Positions 15,161 through 26,100 of a stretch of 64,000 nucleotides of DNA are shown one piece after another. The notes under the pieces were generated by a model, which worked only from the letters and a program-made list of their open reading frames with translations, searched no databases and was not told the DNA's origin. Source of the stretch: a virus; the IMG/VR virus record IMGVR_UViG_3300044609_000960, positions 95,263-159,262 of that record; one strand, written 5' to 3'. Position 1 is the stretch's first letter. Every line of letters begins with the position of its first letter. Position numbers and translations under genes: made by a program.

Positions 15161-18035
15161 AATTTATCTGGTCTAAGAGAGATGAGATTTGTTGTTGGTC
15201 AGGTGGCAGATCAAAATACTTTGTGGGCAATGAATTACCTAATAGAGATGAAGGTTCTGGTGGCTCTGGTGAATTTATCTTAGACTCTAAAGAGTCTTTA
15301 AGCACTTTATCTTTGTTATTGGTTGTCTTACATCCATCGAAATTAATTGGAACATCAGGATTGAAGAGTCCAAGGACAATATCCGCTGCCTCAAGGAGGC
15401 CTTCTCCAGGGGAGAGTTGCTTCCATTCCTTATGAGCAGGTTTGAGGGCTTTATTAATTGTTAATGTTGCTTCAGTTCGAGATTTTTTACTTAACTTGGG
15501 AATTTGTTTGATATTTTTGTTTGTAAGTACAAGGGCTGGTGTCTTTGCAACTCCAATTCTTGGACCATCTTTAGTTCCGTCTAAACGTTTAACATACTGA
15601 TAAAGGTCCATAATCGCCCTAGCGTGCTCTGTCATATCTTTTAGGGCTAGAGGAAAATAAGAGAAGTTAGATGAGAAAAATTTTCTCATTGTACGATATT
15701 GAGCATCAATTAACTTTCTCTCAATAGACTCCACCTTAGAGATATTATTATCTGCTTGCTTAAGAGCCTTTTCAATAGCCTCTAACGAATAAATAAGTTC
15801 TGAGAAAAGCTCTGGGAAGTCAGCATTCTTTGCACCCTCCATTCTATCAGCAAGGTCTTTCAACCTACTAACAGCCTTAAGGATTTTTGTTAGATCAAAA
15901 GGATTCTTAACGCATAATTCCTCACCAATCTGAGTAGGAAGAAAGTCAGTGATTGGGTTATTATTATTATCTACTGGATTCCCACTAGGTGAATAGGAAC
16001 TATGCCCACTCTTAAGTACATTGCCACAGGGGTCAAGGAGTCTATTCCCATCAGAATCTACCCCATGTTCTGTCTTTCTACATTTAGGGTCACATGGGCA
16101 ATCCAATCCGCCCCCACCGAATAGTCCCCCAAGGCCGGGTATCCCGCCAAGGATAGATGAGACCGGGTTAATACCAGTAAGAGCAGAAAATGCGCTTAGG
16201 CCTAAACCTGCAGGTCCTAAGAATGAGGTGAATTGCCCACCTAACCCAACTAACTGGAGCGCTGAGGTAGCCAATTGTGGTACACCCTGTAACCCGCCAA
16301 GACTAGGAATGCCTGGTAGGTTAGCAAAATTAGCGGCCATCTGAGCAATTTCACCAAAATCCCCACCAGAAAGTTTCCCTAGAATATCCCCAGAAACCAA
16401 GTCAGTAAGACCACCGATCCCTCCTGCTGTAGAGATAATCTGATTAATAGAATCTGGTAGGGATTGATCCAATGCCCCAACGGCACTACCGATAATATTA
16501 TTGATGGAGAGAGGTTGACCATTTAGAATATCTTTACCAATGTCCCATACAGGGGATACGAATTGTGCTACCTCTGGAGGGAGCTGGGAGAGACCAAGCA
16601 TCGCAGCACTATCAATAGCACCCAATGCTCCACCAGCCATATATGCTGAATATACTCCGGCCACCTGAGAAGGTAGGCCATTGAATGCCTGATTGAGAGA
16701 GTTCTTGCCTATGATTTGCAGAGCAGAGTCAAGAGTATTATTTCGTATACCCCTAGCCAGCACATCCCCTGCTCCTCCAGCAGTGCGAAGAATCGCTACC
16801 AACTCATCATCAATAACACCACCCCTATTTATGGCATTGGTTATCTGTGAAGTTAATGCAGCAATGGATTGATTAGAATTGTTTGCAATCGCAATCTTTG
16901 CAAGGTTGCTAAGCATATCCGCCCCGTTAAATTGCCCTGGAAGAGCATTTGCTGCGATCATTGCTTCCTTCAGGGCCGGATCTGAAGCAATAGGTGCCAC
17001 TGCATTTCCGGCAGCCTTTAAGATTTCTTTACCTGCTTTACCAACAAAATCTTGGGAGGAAGGTGATGCATTTTGAGCTAGGGCCTCCATGGGTTTTTTA
17101 GAAGCCAAGAAGTCCTTTCTGGACATTGGCTTTTCACCCGGATAGAATTGTACTGGTCTCCGAGTACCGGGATGGACCCATTTCATCTGGCCTTGGTAGC
17201 GGAGACAAATCGCCAGCTCAGAGTTATCACCGGGGTCTATGATTGCCTCCATCCCATGATTCTTCTCAGTGCAAGAAGGGAGTGTAGTTCGGAATACTAA
17301 CGGAGGTGAAGATACTGGGCTCCATGAGAAATCACCATTCTCATCCCTACGGCACATTAGCATCGTCGAGCGAAACTTCCGATCCTCCGCAAACTCTCTT
17401 ATCTCCCCCTCAAGTGCCTGAGAGCATTTAGGCATTCCAGACTTCTTAGAAAGATTGGTATTTATCTGCGATTCCACCACTCCAGGATCAAATCCCTTCT
17501 CAACTAGTTTGCCATGGGTAAGGGATTTCCATGCATAGACCGGATCCCCACCTTCTTGGGTATTATTTCTTCTGAGGCAAATAATAACATCTTGATTTAC
17601 CTCATTCTCAAGGAGATACATCCGTCCAGCATTATCTTCATTGCATCTCATACCGGGATCGGAGGCAATACTTCCTGCCTCCATTTGCTCACCAAGTACT
17701 GTGAGTTGGATAGGCGTACCTACACCACTCCCTCTAGGATCTTTATTAAATATCTGACTTACAAATGCGTCGTTAGTATTACCTCCGGCTTTGGAAAGGA
17801 GGCAAGGAGCACCGATATATTGCGAACTTAGTTGGCCCTTATGACTACCTTGTACATACACCCAGTCACTTGTAATCCCCGAGTAAAGTACCTTAACCCT
17901 CCCAAGTCTTTTAGGATCTGACACAGAGACAATAGTCCCAATCTCATTAAATGGATCTCCAAAGGGTCCGCCTATAGCCTCCGAGGTGCGGAGGCTAAGT
18001 TCTTTCATTGTCTGTAGGTCGTCAAAAAATCCCAT
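15120..18035 (-). CDS. Baseplate spike/hub protein with gp5/gpV-type OB fold
   Basis: 971 aa. Residues about 28-100 form an OB fold of the gp5/gpV type (EIGTIVSVSDPKRLGRVKVLYSG, then DWVYVQGS and APCLLSKAGG). Residues about 330-650 are a long Gly/Ala/Leu-rich region. A Cys cluster at about 650-675 (LDCPCDPKCRKTEHG, DPCGN) could bind a metal. The C-terminal third is helical and probably coiled. It is the second-last gene of a minus-strand baseplate operon (3-nt gap after the gpI-like gene) and overlaps terL. Its length far exceeds P2 gpV, so it has large accessory parts. Confidence 0.72.
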   Translation of the reverse strand: MGFFDDLQTMKELSLRTSEAIGGPFGDPFNEIGTIVSVSDPKRLGRVKVLYSGITSDWVYVQGSHKGQLSSQYIGAPCLLSKAGGNTNDAFVSQIFNKDPRGSGVGTPIQLTVLGEQMEAGSIASDPGMRCNEDNAGRMYLLENEVNQDVIICLRRNNTQEGGDPVYAWKSLTHGKLVEKGFDPGVVESQINTNLSKKSGMPKCSQALEGEIREFAEDRKFRSTMLMCRRDENGDFSWSPVSSPPLVFRTTLPSCTEKNHGMEAIIDPGDNSELAICLRYQGQMKWVHPGTRRPVQFYPGEKPMSRKDFLASKKPMEALAQNASPSSQDFVGKAGKEILKAAGNAVAPIASDPALKEAMIAANALPGQFNGADMLSNLAKIAIANNSNQSIAALTSQITNAINRGGVIDDELVAILRTAGGAGDVLARGIRNNTLDSALQIIGKNSLNQAFNGLPSQVAGVYSAYMAGGALGAIDSAAMLGLSQLPPEVAQFVSPVWDIGKDILNGQPLSINNIIGSAVGALDQSLPDSINQIISTAGGIGGLTDLVSGDILGKLSGGDFGEIAQMAANFANLPGIPSLGGLQGVPQLATSALQLVGLGGQFTSFLGPAGLGLSAFSALTGINPVSSILGGIPGLGGLFGGGGLDCPCDPKCRKTEHGVDSDGNRLLDPCGNVLKSGHSSYSPSGNPVDNNNNPITDFLPTQIGEELCVKNPFDLTKILKAVSRLKDLADRMEGAKNADFPELFSELIYSLEAIEKALKQADNNISKVESIERKLIDAQYRTMRKFFSSNFSYFPLALKDMTEHARAIMDLYQYVKRLDGTKDGPRIGVAKTPALVLTNKNIKQIPKLSKKSRTEATLTINKALKPAHKEWKQLSPGEGLLEAADIVLGLFNPDVPINFDGCKTTNNKDKVLKDSLESKINSPEPPEPSSLLGNSLPTKYFDLPPDQQQISSLLDQINYEQGRSREGKADC

Positions 18036-18038
18036 GTA

Positions 18039-20183
18039 TTAGTCCTCTTCTACAATCTCTGGCTCAAAAAAACCGTCTCCAACTGCCCATAGATCTGCAG
18101 AAAGATATGCATATTGAATATGTTTATTTAGGTTATCTGGTAACCAATTCTTAGAGATATAATTCACTCTATCCCAAGACTTACCGTCTCTATTATAGTA
18201 GTATGGAACTCTAAAAAATACATTCTTACTATCTTCAACTGAAGTAACTCTAGATACTCCAGCCACTATTTGATTTGAATAGTTGTTAATAGCAAGATCA
18301 GATTCTCCACCTACCTGTAGAATTTCTGACTTATATGGCCATAAGGGAGGAGCATCAATTTCAACATTTCTAAGACCATTCTTTGGCCTTCTAACTAATA
18401 CCTCTGAGGTAGTTCCATCCTCTTTTGTTAAAATTGATGTATTTTTTATTTCAACCTCTTCCTCTGTATGGGCTTTAAGATCGAATATTGAAGATAAGAA
18501 AGCAAATGATAACACACTTCCTTTCGATTCCATAAGACCATTCCATTTACCATCATAAATTTTTATGGAATTTGTTGGAGATAGTGATAGTATCTTAGAA
18601 GTACTATTATATGCTTTTTCTTTGTATAAATATTCGGATGCTAATACATTTGAATTATAAGTAAGAGAACTCACCTCATCAAATTTAATTTTATTACTAT
18701 TATCTTGGGAGGGATATGTCGTCCATAATTGACTCGATATAAAGGGGAATTTATTAAGCGCTTCGCCTTTGGGAGTTTTTATCTCACCAACACCTGGGAG
18801 GGTAAATGTTTTTTCACGATCATACCATCCGAAAGCATTTTCGATCATCGCTACTTTGATCTTTCTTTCCCATCTACCATCCCATAGATCCCCAAATAGA
18901 CCTACATGTTGCGCGAGCCAATCAAGAACCAGCGGAGAACATGTCTCAAGATCGAGATAGTTCTGATAGAAAGATGCAATTTGGTCTTTCTTTGAGGAAA
19001 GAAACTCATCCACCCCACTTGTTAACCATTGAGCTGGGGATTCATTTTCAGAGAATAATGGATCAGAGCGATATGCCTCGGAAATACCTGGCAATCTAGA
19101 GTATACTGGACGCGCTATATCATTCTTAGAGTACTCAAGTACTCCTCTCTTTAGAGAACTTTTTGTTACCTGGATTATATTATTAAAAAGTTCTTTTACT
19201 CGGTTATATACGGTAATAATGAACTTAAAATTATCATGGACTCTTACTTCTTTATAGAGATATTCTTCCTCAATAATTAAAGCGCATTGCTCATACCACT
19301 CAGTAGGTAATGTGGAGAATACCTGTAACATCTCACCTTTAACTTCTTCTCTAACCCCATCTTCATAAAGAACTAAAGAAATGTACCCGTCCGACTTCTG
19401 TGGATAAAGGAGAGTCATGAACGACGAAATAAATCTATCTCTTCTGTTTTCAAGACCTATTACATTTGTCTTAGGAGGATTATTTATCGCATCTAATCTC
19501 TCATCAATCACTCTTATTGCCTGATCTATAAAATCTTCTGAAAAATAATATTTTGGAGGGAGGTAAATTTTTGAATACTTAGAAGCCGGAGCATCGATAT
19601 CTAATGTTAATGGACCGGATTCAGTGAAGGTTATTGCTTTACCTCTAAGTACAGAATGAAGTGATACTTCTTTTTCTACGTTTAAATAATATATCAAAGG
19701 AGCATTAGAATTATATGTATTACTTGACTGATATTTCCACTTCTTATTTCTTACATAACTTAGTTTTCCAATAATACATTTACCAGGATTACAAAGAGTA
19801 TCTTCTCCTTCACCGTCTTTACATATCAATCCTATTCTGGAGCAACTCTCCATTCCACCATGTTCTGTGCCACCAAGCGGATGCCCATGGGCGTAGATAG
19901 GAAATCCACCAAGAGTTGGATCTTCTGAAATTACCTCGGTATTGGAATACGTATGTCCAATGTTTTTATATACAAATCCATCAAGAGTTAAATTGCCACT
20001 TTGAACCGAAATTACTCTATCTCTAGGAGAGTTAATATCTTTTGATTCAAAAACAATATTCCCTAACTTATGAGCAAATATTTTTTGCTTTTTTGTTCTA
20101 TCAAACTCTAAGATAATATGAGCTGAAGAAAGGGAGGGATTATTTTTTCTTGATTGTATACTATCCCAAACTGATAGATTCAT
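18039..20183 (-). CDS. Baseplate protein with P2 gpI-like domain
   Basis: 714 aa. Around residues 385-460 the pattern LDLETCSPLVLDWLAQHVG, DLWDGRWERKIKVAMIENAF resembles phage tail protein I (P2 gpI, wedge component). Near residues 105-140 there is a Cys-rich stretch (ESCSRIGLICKDG, LCNPGKCIIG), a possible metal site like the one in the spike protein. ATGA overlap with baseplate J upstream and a 3-nt gap to the spike gene give tight translational coupling. The order J, I, spike matches tail modules of contractile phages. Confidence 0.75.
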   Translation of the reverse strand: MNLSVWDSIQSRKNNPSLSSAHIILEFDRTKKQKIFAHKLGNIVFESKDINSPRDRVISVQSGNLTLDGFVYKNIGHTYSNTEVISEDPTLGGFPIYAHGHPLGGTEHGGMESCSRIGLICKDGEGEDTLCNPGKCIIGKLSYVRNKKWKYQSSNTYNSNAPLIYYLNVEKEVSLHSVLRGKAITFTESGPLTLDIDAPASKYSKIYLPPKYYFSEDFIDQAIRVIDERLDAINNPPKTNVIGLENRRDRFISSFMTLLYPQKSDGYISLVLYEDGVREEVKGEMLQVFSTLPTEWYEQCALIIEEEYLYKEVRVHDNFKFIITVYNRVKELFNNIIQVTKSSLKRGVLEYSKNDIARPVYSRLPGISEAYRSDPLFSENESPAQWLTSGVDEFLSSKKDQIASFYQNYLDLETCSPLVLDWLAQHVGLFGDLWDGRWERKIKVAMIENAFGWYDREKTFTLPGVGEIKTPKGEALNKFPFISSQLWTTYPSQDNSNKIKFDEVSSLTYNSNVLASEYLYKEKAYNSTSKILSLSPTNSIKIYDGKWNGLMESKGSVLSFAFLSSIFDLKAHTEEEVEIKNTSILTKEDGTTSEVLVRRPKNGLRNVEIDAPPLWPYKSEILQVGGESDLAINNYSNQIVAGVSRVTSVEDSKNVFFRVPYYYNRDGKSWDRVNYISKNWLPDNLNKHIQYAYLSADLWAVGDGFFEPEIVEED

Positions 20184-21469
20184 GGTGTATATAGATTGGT
20201 ATAGGTATATGTGAGTGGGCTAAAATCGTTGATAGATGTAAATGTTATTTGGAGGTTATACAACTTATATGAGATGATTCCAGAAGTGGGAACATATACC
20301 TCATTATCTGAATTTATTACATCTATATATGAGTAGATACATTTACCCAATGATTCTGATTCTTCACCAATAAACCCAGCACAAAATCCTTCGACATTGG
20401 CTGAATCTTTTAACATTAACTTTGTATCAAGTGTATTTATTGTCTTGACAAATGAGAATCCATAAAGTCTTCTCAAAAGATCTTGGTAGGATAGATTAGA
20501 TCCTAGAGGGAGGTTTATTGGATTGATGTATTCTTGTAATGAAACAAGAATCTCATTAGATCTAGATTCTATGTTTCCAGAAATTTCAGCTGGATCATAA
20601 TAGACCTCAATTACCATATCAATAGGAATTATCTCTGGTGGTAATATGGAGATATTAGTGCCTAAAGTAACTCTATTTCTTACAGACTCGATAATATACT
20701 GGAGTGTTGTATCTGACAGTTGTTTTCCATTATCATCACCAGCGCATATGACTATATTCCCAGACAGAGCAGAAGAGAGTTGATACCTTTCTTCGTATGT
20801 AAGAACTTTTATCAAGGATGCTTCTGGCGCTAGTACAGATACCTCATTCTGAAAGTCTAAAGCAGTAGTTAGATTTCTCCTGCTCAGAACTTCAAAGGCT
20901 CTTTTCTTCATCGAGTTAACAGACTCTAAGTCTTTGCCTCCAGTCGCAGCAGAGTTATTTCTTAGAAAATCTAACCCTACAAAACTTCTTTCAATTTTAT
21001 TGATTTCTCCTGCTCCGACATTATATACCGACCCCCATTTCTCTGAGCGACAAATAGCAGTGATGGAATCTTCCGACTCAAGAATCCTTACTTCCTCAAG
21101 GAGGGTAAAACTAAGACCATTATTTGCATATACTCTAGTCCCAGATGGTATAATTACAACTCTATTATACCCAGGTACTTTATAAAAACTCACATCAACT
21201 AACGCCCTTGCTCCTATCCTTCTTTGAATGCCTAATTGTCTTAACCATTGTAGACTAAATGCCTCGGGGAGATTGTTAAGATAATAAAGAAGTTCTGATT
21301 GGGCGAATGCTTGACCTTCACTAATTGCCGCTAGTGGTGAAGCCGGAGTAAAATCATTTAACTCACCTCCAGACTCAAGATTTATTCTGGTCTGAATTGC
21401 GCGTACTAATGCCGAAGTATTTCTACTATCGAGTTGGAGTGGTAGTATCGGACCGTAGATATTAGCCAT
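20180..21469 (-). CDS. Baseplate J-like wedge protein (gp6/gpJ family)
   Basis: 429 aa. Typical baseplate J features: TPASPLAAISEGQAFAQSELLYYLN near residue 40, RRIGARALVDVSFYK, the VVIIPSGTRVYANNGLSF segment near 108, VGAGEINKI, and GGKDLESVNSMKKRAFEVLSRR near 175. It forms the wedge ring of the contractile-tail baseplate. It overlaps the upstream gene by 1 nt and the gpI-like gene by 4 nt within one operon. Confidence 0.88.
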   Translation of the reverse strand: MANIYGPILPLQLDSRNTSALVRAIQTRINLESGGELNDFTPASPLAAISEGQAFAQSELLYYLNNLPEAFSLQWLRQLGIQRRIGARALVDVSFYKVPGYNRVVIIPSGTRVYANNGLSFTLLEEVRILESEDSITAICRSEKWGSVYNVGAGEINKIERSFVGLDFLRNNSAATGGKDLESVNSMKKRAFEVLSRRNLTTALDFQNEVSVLAPEASLIKVLTYEERYQLSSALSGNIVICAGDDNGKQLSDTTLQYIIESVRNRVTLGTNISILPPEIIPIDMVIEVYYDPAEISGNIESRSNEILVSLQEYINPINLPLGSNLSYQDLLRRLYGFSFVKTINTLDTKLMLKDSANVEGFCAGFIGEESESLGKCIYSYIDVINSDNEVYVPTSGIISYKLYNLQITFTSINDFSPLTYTYTNLYTP

Positions 21470-22524
21470 TAGAATGTATTAGAGAATTTACGAGAAGACA
21501 TTGGCAATCCGTCTTCTTTATCAGAATTTAAAATTTTTGGAAGATTGGACGTATCGAAATAGTCCCCATTAGACATAGTAGCTGGGTCAAATGTTAAGAG
21601 ATTATTAATTCTAGGTCCGATGAGACTTATTTCATAAATATCCCTATCACTTTGAGAAAGACCAGCGATATTGGCCAAGTCCCCTAGAACTGAAGTAGCA
21701 TTCCAAATATCCGATCCAGAAAGAACAGAATTGATTTCTAGCGAAATATCTCTAAGAGACTCGGCTCCTGCGGGGTTGAATACTGACTCAAGGGACGTAT
21801 TCGATGGATAACCAACATATCCATCAATCACTGAGTTTTTAAATGTGACAGGGGTAGTAGAGGATGAAGTTTCGAATCCTGGATAAGCGATTTCAGAGAA
21901 ATATTTCTGAGGAGAAAGGTATCCGGTTGCAAAAGATACACCCCTATAATCCTTATCTAGATCAATACTTTGAGACAAAGATACGGTAGTATCTGGGGGT
22001 GGGGTGCTTATTTTATTCTTGGGATTATTACCTGCGATTTTTGCAATGAATGAAATATCTGGCCCTAATACCGGATCTGAATTAATTGACGATATTACAC
22101 CATCGGCCAAAGAGGACGTATTTTCAAATCCTACAAACAATTTATTAAAAGTTTTAAGAATGAAATCTTTTAAACCTTCTCCATATCGCGTACTAGAATC
22201 TATCTCTAGAGATAATTGTTTTGGTAATTTTTTAAAAATTTTTGTAATCCAATCTGCACCGAAAGTGCTATCAATATAATCCGCGAAAAAGTTATCTTGT
22301 TGATATCTAGATAATAAATAGTCTTTAATAGACTCAAAAAAGTAATCTTTCGATTCTAAAAAACTTTCAAAGATATCAGATGGTCTTTGGGAATCAAAAA
22401 TCTTTGTTGGTGAGTTACTTATTATCTGATTTTGAACCTCTCTGAATAGATCGGTGCTACCATATGCTACTGAGGCGAGCCCACTCAGCGTACTAAAATT
22501 ATCAGTAATATACCCTGTTTTCAA
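21469..22524 (-). CDS. Baseplate operon protein, unknown
   Basis: 351 aa, first gene of the minus-strand baseplate operon. It is Ser/Asp/Asn-rich. The N-terminal 150 residues are helical with aromatic clusters (DYFFESIKDYLLSRYQQDNFF) and the rest is polar, with no catalytic motif. Its stop overlaps the baseplate J start by one base, so the two products are probably made together. A wedge or tail-terminus role is inferred from position only. Confidence 0.65.
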   Translation of the reverse strand: MKTGYITDNFSTLSGLASVAYGSTDLFREVQNQIISNSPTKIFDSQRPSDIFESFLESKDYFFESIKDYLLSRYQQDNFFADYIDSTFGADWITKIFKKLPKQLSLEIDSSTRYGEGLKDFILKTFNKLFVGFENTSSLADGVISSINSDPVLGPDISFIAKIAGNNPKNKISTPPPDTTVSLSQSIDLDKDYRGVSFATGYLSPQKYFSEIAYPGFETSSSTTPVTFKNSVIDGYVGYPSNTSLESVFNPAGAESLRDISLEINSVLSGSDIWNATSVLGDLANIAGLSQSDRDIYEISLIGPRINNLLTFDPATMSNGDYFDTSNLPKILNSDKEDGLPMSSRKFSNTF

Positions 22525-22549
22525 GGCGAATTTCCTTTGCTCTATTATA

Positions 22550-22557
22550 ATTTAAAC
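22550..22557 (-). promoter_or_regulatory. Late-type promoter motif GTTTAAAT for baseplate operon
   Basis: One-base variant on the minus strand, 26 nt before the start at 22524, followed by TATAATAG. It is divergent from the GATTAAAG motif at 22569-22576. Confidence 0.55.
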
Positions 22558-22568
22558 CTTAGTAATTA

Positions 22569-22576
22569 GATTAAAG
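22569..22576 (+). promoter_or_regulatory. Late-type promoter motif GATTAAAG for fibre genes
   Basis: Variant octamer, 27 nt before the ATG at 22603. Confidence 0.5.
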
Positions 22577-22602
22577 ATTATCAGACAAACCTCGTATTGT
22601 TG

Positions 22603-23154
22603 ATGGCTGAGGCAACATTCCAACAACTAACAACTTTGCTCCCTGGCGAAGAACCATTCATTGGTGATCTCGATGAGGGAGAACTTTGTATCAATGTTGC
22701 TGATGGAAGGATTTGGGCAGGGGATTCAATTTCTACCCCCATAGAACTCGGAGGAGCGGTTAAAAACCATCCAATGGGCCCACTAATTACTTCGAATTAT
22801 CTGGAGGTAGATGTAACATCTCCAGATAATTTACCAATCTCGAATACGAATCCGTTGGACATCCCCCCTGGGTACTATAGAGAACAAAGAATTCTTTTAA
22901 GATTTCCAGAAACCGAACTTGAGAACTTTACAACTTATTTCGACTACCCAGTGAACTGGGGCAGTGAGATAATTTGGAAAGCTTATTCCACAGGTTTTAC
23001 CTGGGGAGGTGGTGATGAGATTTTAAATCCAACGGCGGATAATCCTATTGATTTTTATAAAGCCCAAGGAAGAATCATCTTGGTAGAATTAAACTCTTTT
23101 GGTCCAAGTTCATATTGGATGGGAAGAGTTCTCTGGGTTAACTCTAATTCTTAA
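22603..23154 (+). CDS. Tail fibre-associated protein
   Basis: 183 aa from ATG (two TTG codons precede it). The N-terminal motif LPGEEPFIGDLDEGELCINVADGRIWAGD is the 'GELAIN...GxIxxGD' repeat found at the start of many phage fibre proteins. The remainder is beta-rich with many aromatic residues. A late promoter motif lies upstream and the giant fibre gene follows after 15 nt. It probably links or caps fibres. Confidence 0.72.
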   Translation: MAEATFQQLTTLLPGEEPFIGDLDEGELCINVADGRIWAGDSISTPIELGGAVKNHPMGPLITSNYLEVDVTSPDNLPISNTNPLDIPPGYYREQRILLRFPETELENFTTYFDYPVNWGSEIIWKAYSTGFTWGGGDEILNPTADNPIDFYKAQGRIILVELNSFGPSSYWMGRVLWVNSNS

Positions 23155-23169
23155 TTTACGCCCTCGATC

Positions 23170-26100
23170 ATGTTAGATAAGATCCAGTTCCAGAACGGAA
23201 CGATTGTAACCAAAGAATATCTCAATGAGGTGCAGAAAGGCACGAGTTTTTCTGCGACAACAGGACGTGCCAATTTTTACGCCGAGCCTACAAACTCTGA
23301 GCATGCTGGTTGGTCAGTTGGTCAAAGAGACTCTGTCAAAGACTGGGAACTAGCTGATCCCAGAGAAGATAATGAAACAGCGGTAGGTAGGCTTGCTCAT
23401 GACGGTATTGTATTAAATTCCTATAATCCTACTACTGGGGCCAAGGTATGGGGTCCTCCTGCTCTTATTGAAACTGCACCTAATAGCGGAGTATATGGAG
23501 TCTGGGTAGAGGCAGGTAGTATCGTTCTTTCTGATGGACAACCTATCTCTTGGGGAGTTCAGTTTGTTCAGTTATTAAGTGGCGTAGAAGTAAACTATCT
23601 ATATATCTCAGAAGAAGGCGTAAGAAATAATATTGAAAATAACGAGGCTATAGAGATCTCGATTGATCCAGGCCTACCATCTGTCTCCGAGCCACATATC
23701 CCTCTTGCTAAATTAACCCTATCCGCTGATGGAACTTCTTTAGCAACCAATGAGGACGGCGAAGTTGCTGGAGTTGGTTATGTAGATCTTCGTCCTTCAC
23801 TATATATTGGTAATCTTAATACCTATCCCCGTACCCTACGTAACACAGAAACCAAAGAAGATTCTTATGTTGCAAAGGCATGGGAAAGAGTTATTGCTGA
23901 TACCTCGAATGGTTCATTAATTGTTTCTCTGCCTTCCAATCCCACAGATTCCGATCGTATTGCTATTGTTGATATTTCTGGGACATTCGATAGATTCCCT
24001 GTTGTCATCCGCCCAGGTGGAGACACAAAAATTAACAACTCAGTGGATGATTGGATTGTTAATATCCGTGATGCCCACCTAGAACTTTTCTATCACGGAG
24101 CTACTTCTGAATGGAAATTTGAGGAGACCCCCGGCGGAGATTGTAATCCCGTTCTTGGAACTTTCTTGAGTTGTGGTGGTAAGGAATTCATCGGCCAACG
24201 CCTAGCAACAGAATGTCCTGATGGTGATATCGTCCCCGTTACCTTCCCCAATACCCCAGATGGAGTATATAGATACGAGGCATCCACTCAGAAATGTTAT
24301 AAAGAATACTATCCTAAAGTTGCTGTATACGCCAATGGAGAGGGTGGTCTTATTTCAATTAATAATGCACCTCGTTGCTCTAAGGATTCTTCTTCGGAAA
24401 TCTCTGCTGCTTCAGTTAAGAATATCATCTATGTTGATCCGGCAGTTGGTGATGACTCATTGACCAATAGTGGCTTTGACTCTGATCGTCCTTTCAGAAC
24501 TATTGAAAGAGCACTTATCGAGGCGGTAAGAGAAAGTCGTAGGGCTGGGCAATATAACGATCGTTACGATAGAGTGATGATTGAGTTGGCTCCTGGTGAC
24601 TATTATGTAGACAACTCACCAGGTGTGAGCAGTGTGCCTTCTCTCTCAGCCAATAATGGTTTGATTCAGAGAGTATTTACTGGATTTACAGTTCTTCAGG
24701 TTATCGAAGCTGATAGATCGATTAGAATTGATATCGATGCGCTCGATCCTACTCTCACCCAACCGCCTAAGTCTTTAAATCTCGGAAGAATTCTATATTC
24801 CCAGAGTGGTGGTGTAGGTAATGTAGTTAAAGTAGAAAAGCAGACCCTTAGTTCGTCACTTTGGACAATTACTCTAGAGTATGTAAGAGGAACATTCGCG
24901 TTCAACGATGAACTATACTACGATAATCTATCAGTAGTTAACCCATCAACCGGTGGTCTAGTAGTCCCTAGAGGTATTTCGGTTGATGGTGTGGATCTTC
25001 GTAAGGTCCGTGTAAGACCAATGTATGTACCTGAGTTGACTCCTACGGAGATTGAACCTCAGACAAAGAGAACCGCAATCTTCAAGGTGACTGGTGGTAC
25101 ATACATTTCACTTCTAACCTTTACTGATAACCCTCAGTACGCAAGAACCCATAACACAGTCACCTCAGTAACATTTGCTTCAGAAGCAGAGATTTTTGGT
25201 TCTGGAGATGAAGTCTCCTATTACTCCAAACTTAATTCTCTATTCAATTCATTTGATGGTTGGGGCAATGAAGGTCTTGAGCCAATCCGTGCAGAGACCA
25301 CTATCGTTGCTCCTATCGCACCTTCTAAGAGCCTGCGCCAAAATGACCTAGAGGAGAATCAAACTGGTCTCCCTGGAGCCGACTCCAGAGACCTAACTTC
25401 TGTCTCTTATCCTGGACCTACTCGTCTTATCCGTAAAGATTCTTCAGGTAGTCAATTATTTGGTCTTCCTGACATCAACTCGACCAGATCATCCTCGCCA
25501 TATGTCTTCAATTGCTCGGTAAGATCGATCTTCGGCCTTAATGGTATGTGGGCAAATGGAGCTTTAGTTTCTGGCTTCAAGTCGATGGTGACTGCCAACT
25601 TTACTCAGGTATCACTCCAGACCGATCCTAATTGCTTCAATGATCAAGGATACTATCTCGATCCCCCAACAAATAAGGAAACAGGTCAAGGTAAGCAATA
25701 TCGCGTAAGCCCTAACGATCGCTTTAAGTATCGTCATTGGGGATTTAGAGGAAGTAACGACTCAACAATTCAAATTGTGTCTTGCTTTGTTATTGGTAAC
25801 TCTGATCACTTTATCTCTGATAGTGGAGCTGATTTATCAATCACTAACTCCTGTTCTGACTTTGGTGATATCTCACTAAGAGGTATTGGGTATAAAGCTA
25901 ATCCATTTAGCCAAGACGAAGGTATCCCAGGACCCGGTTATCTTGGTACAAGACTTTCTCAGGTCATTCCTCCTCTTCCTTTAAAGTACGCCTGTAAGAA
26001 AGATCTTCAAGGTAATGTAATTGATAATGGTAATTGTTTTACTAATCGCCAACCAACTCTAGTTGATACTGAAATCAATACGAGTTTGGTAATTAATTAT

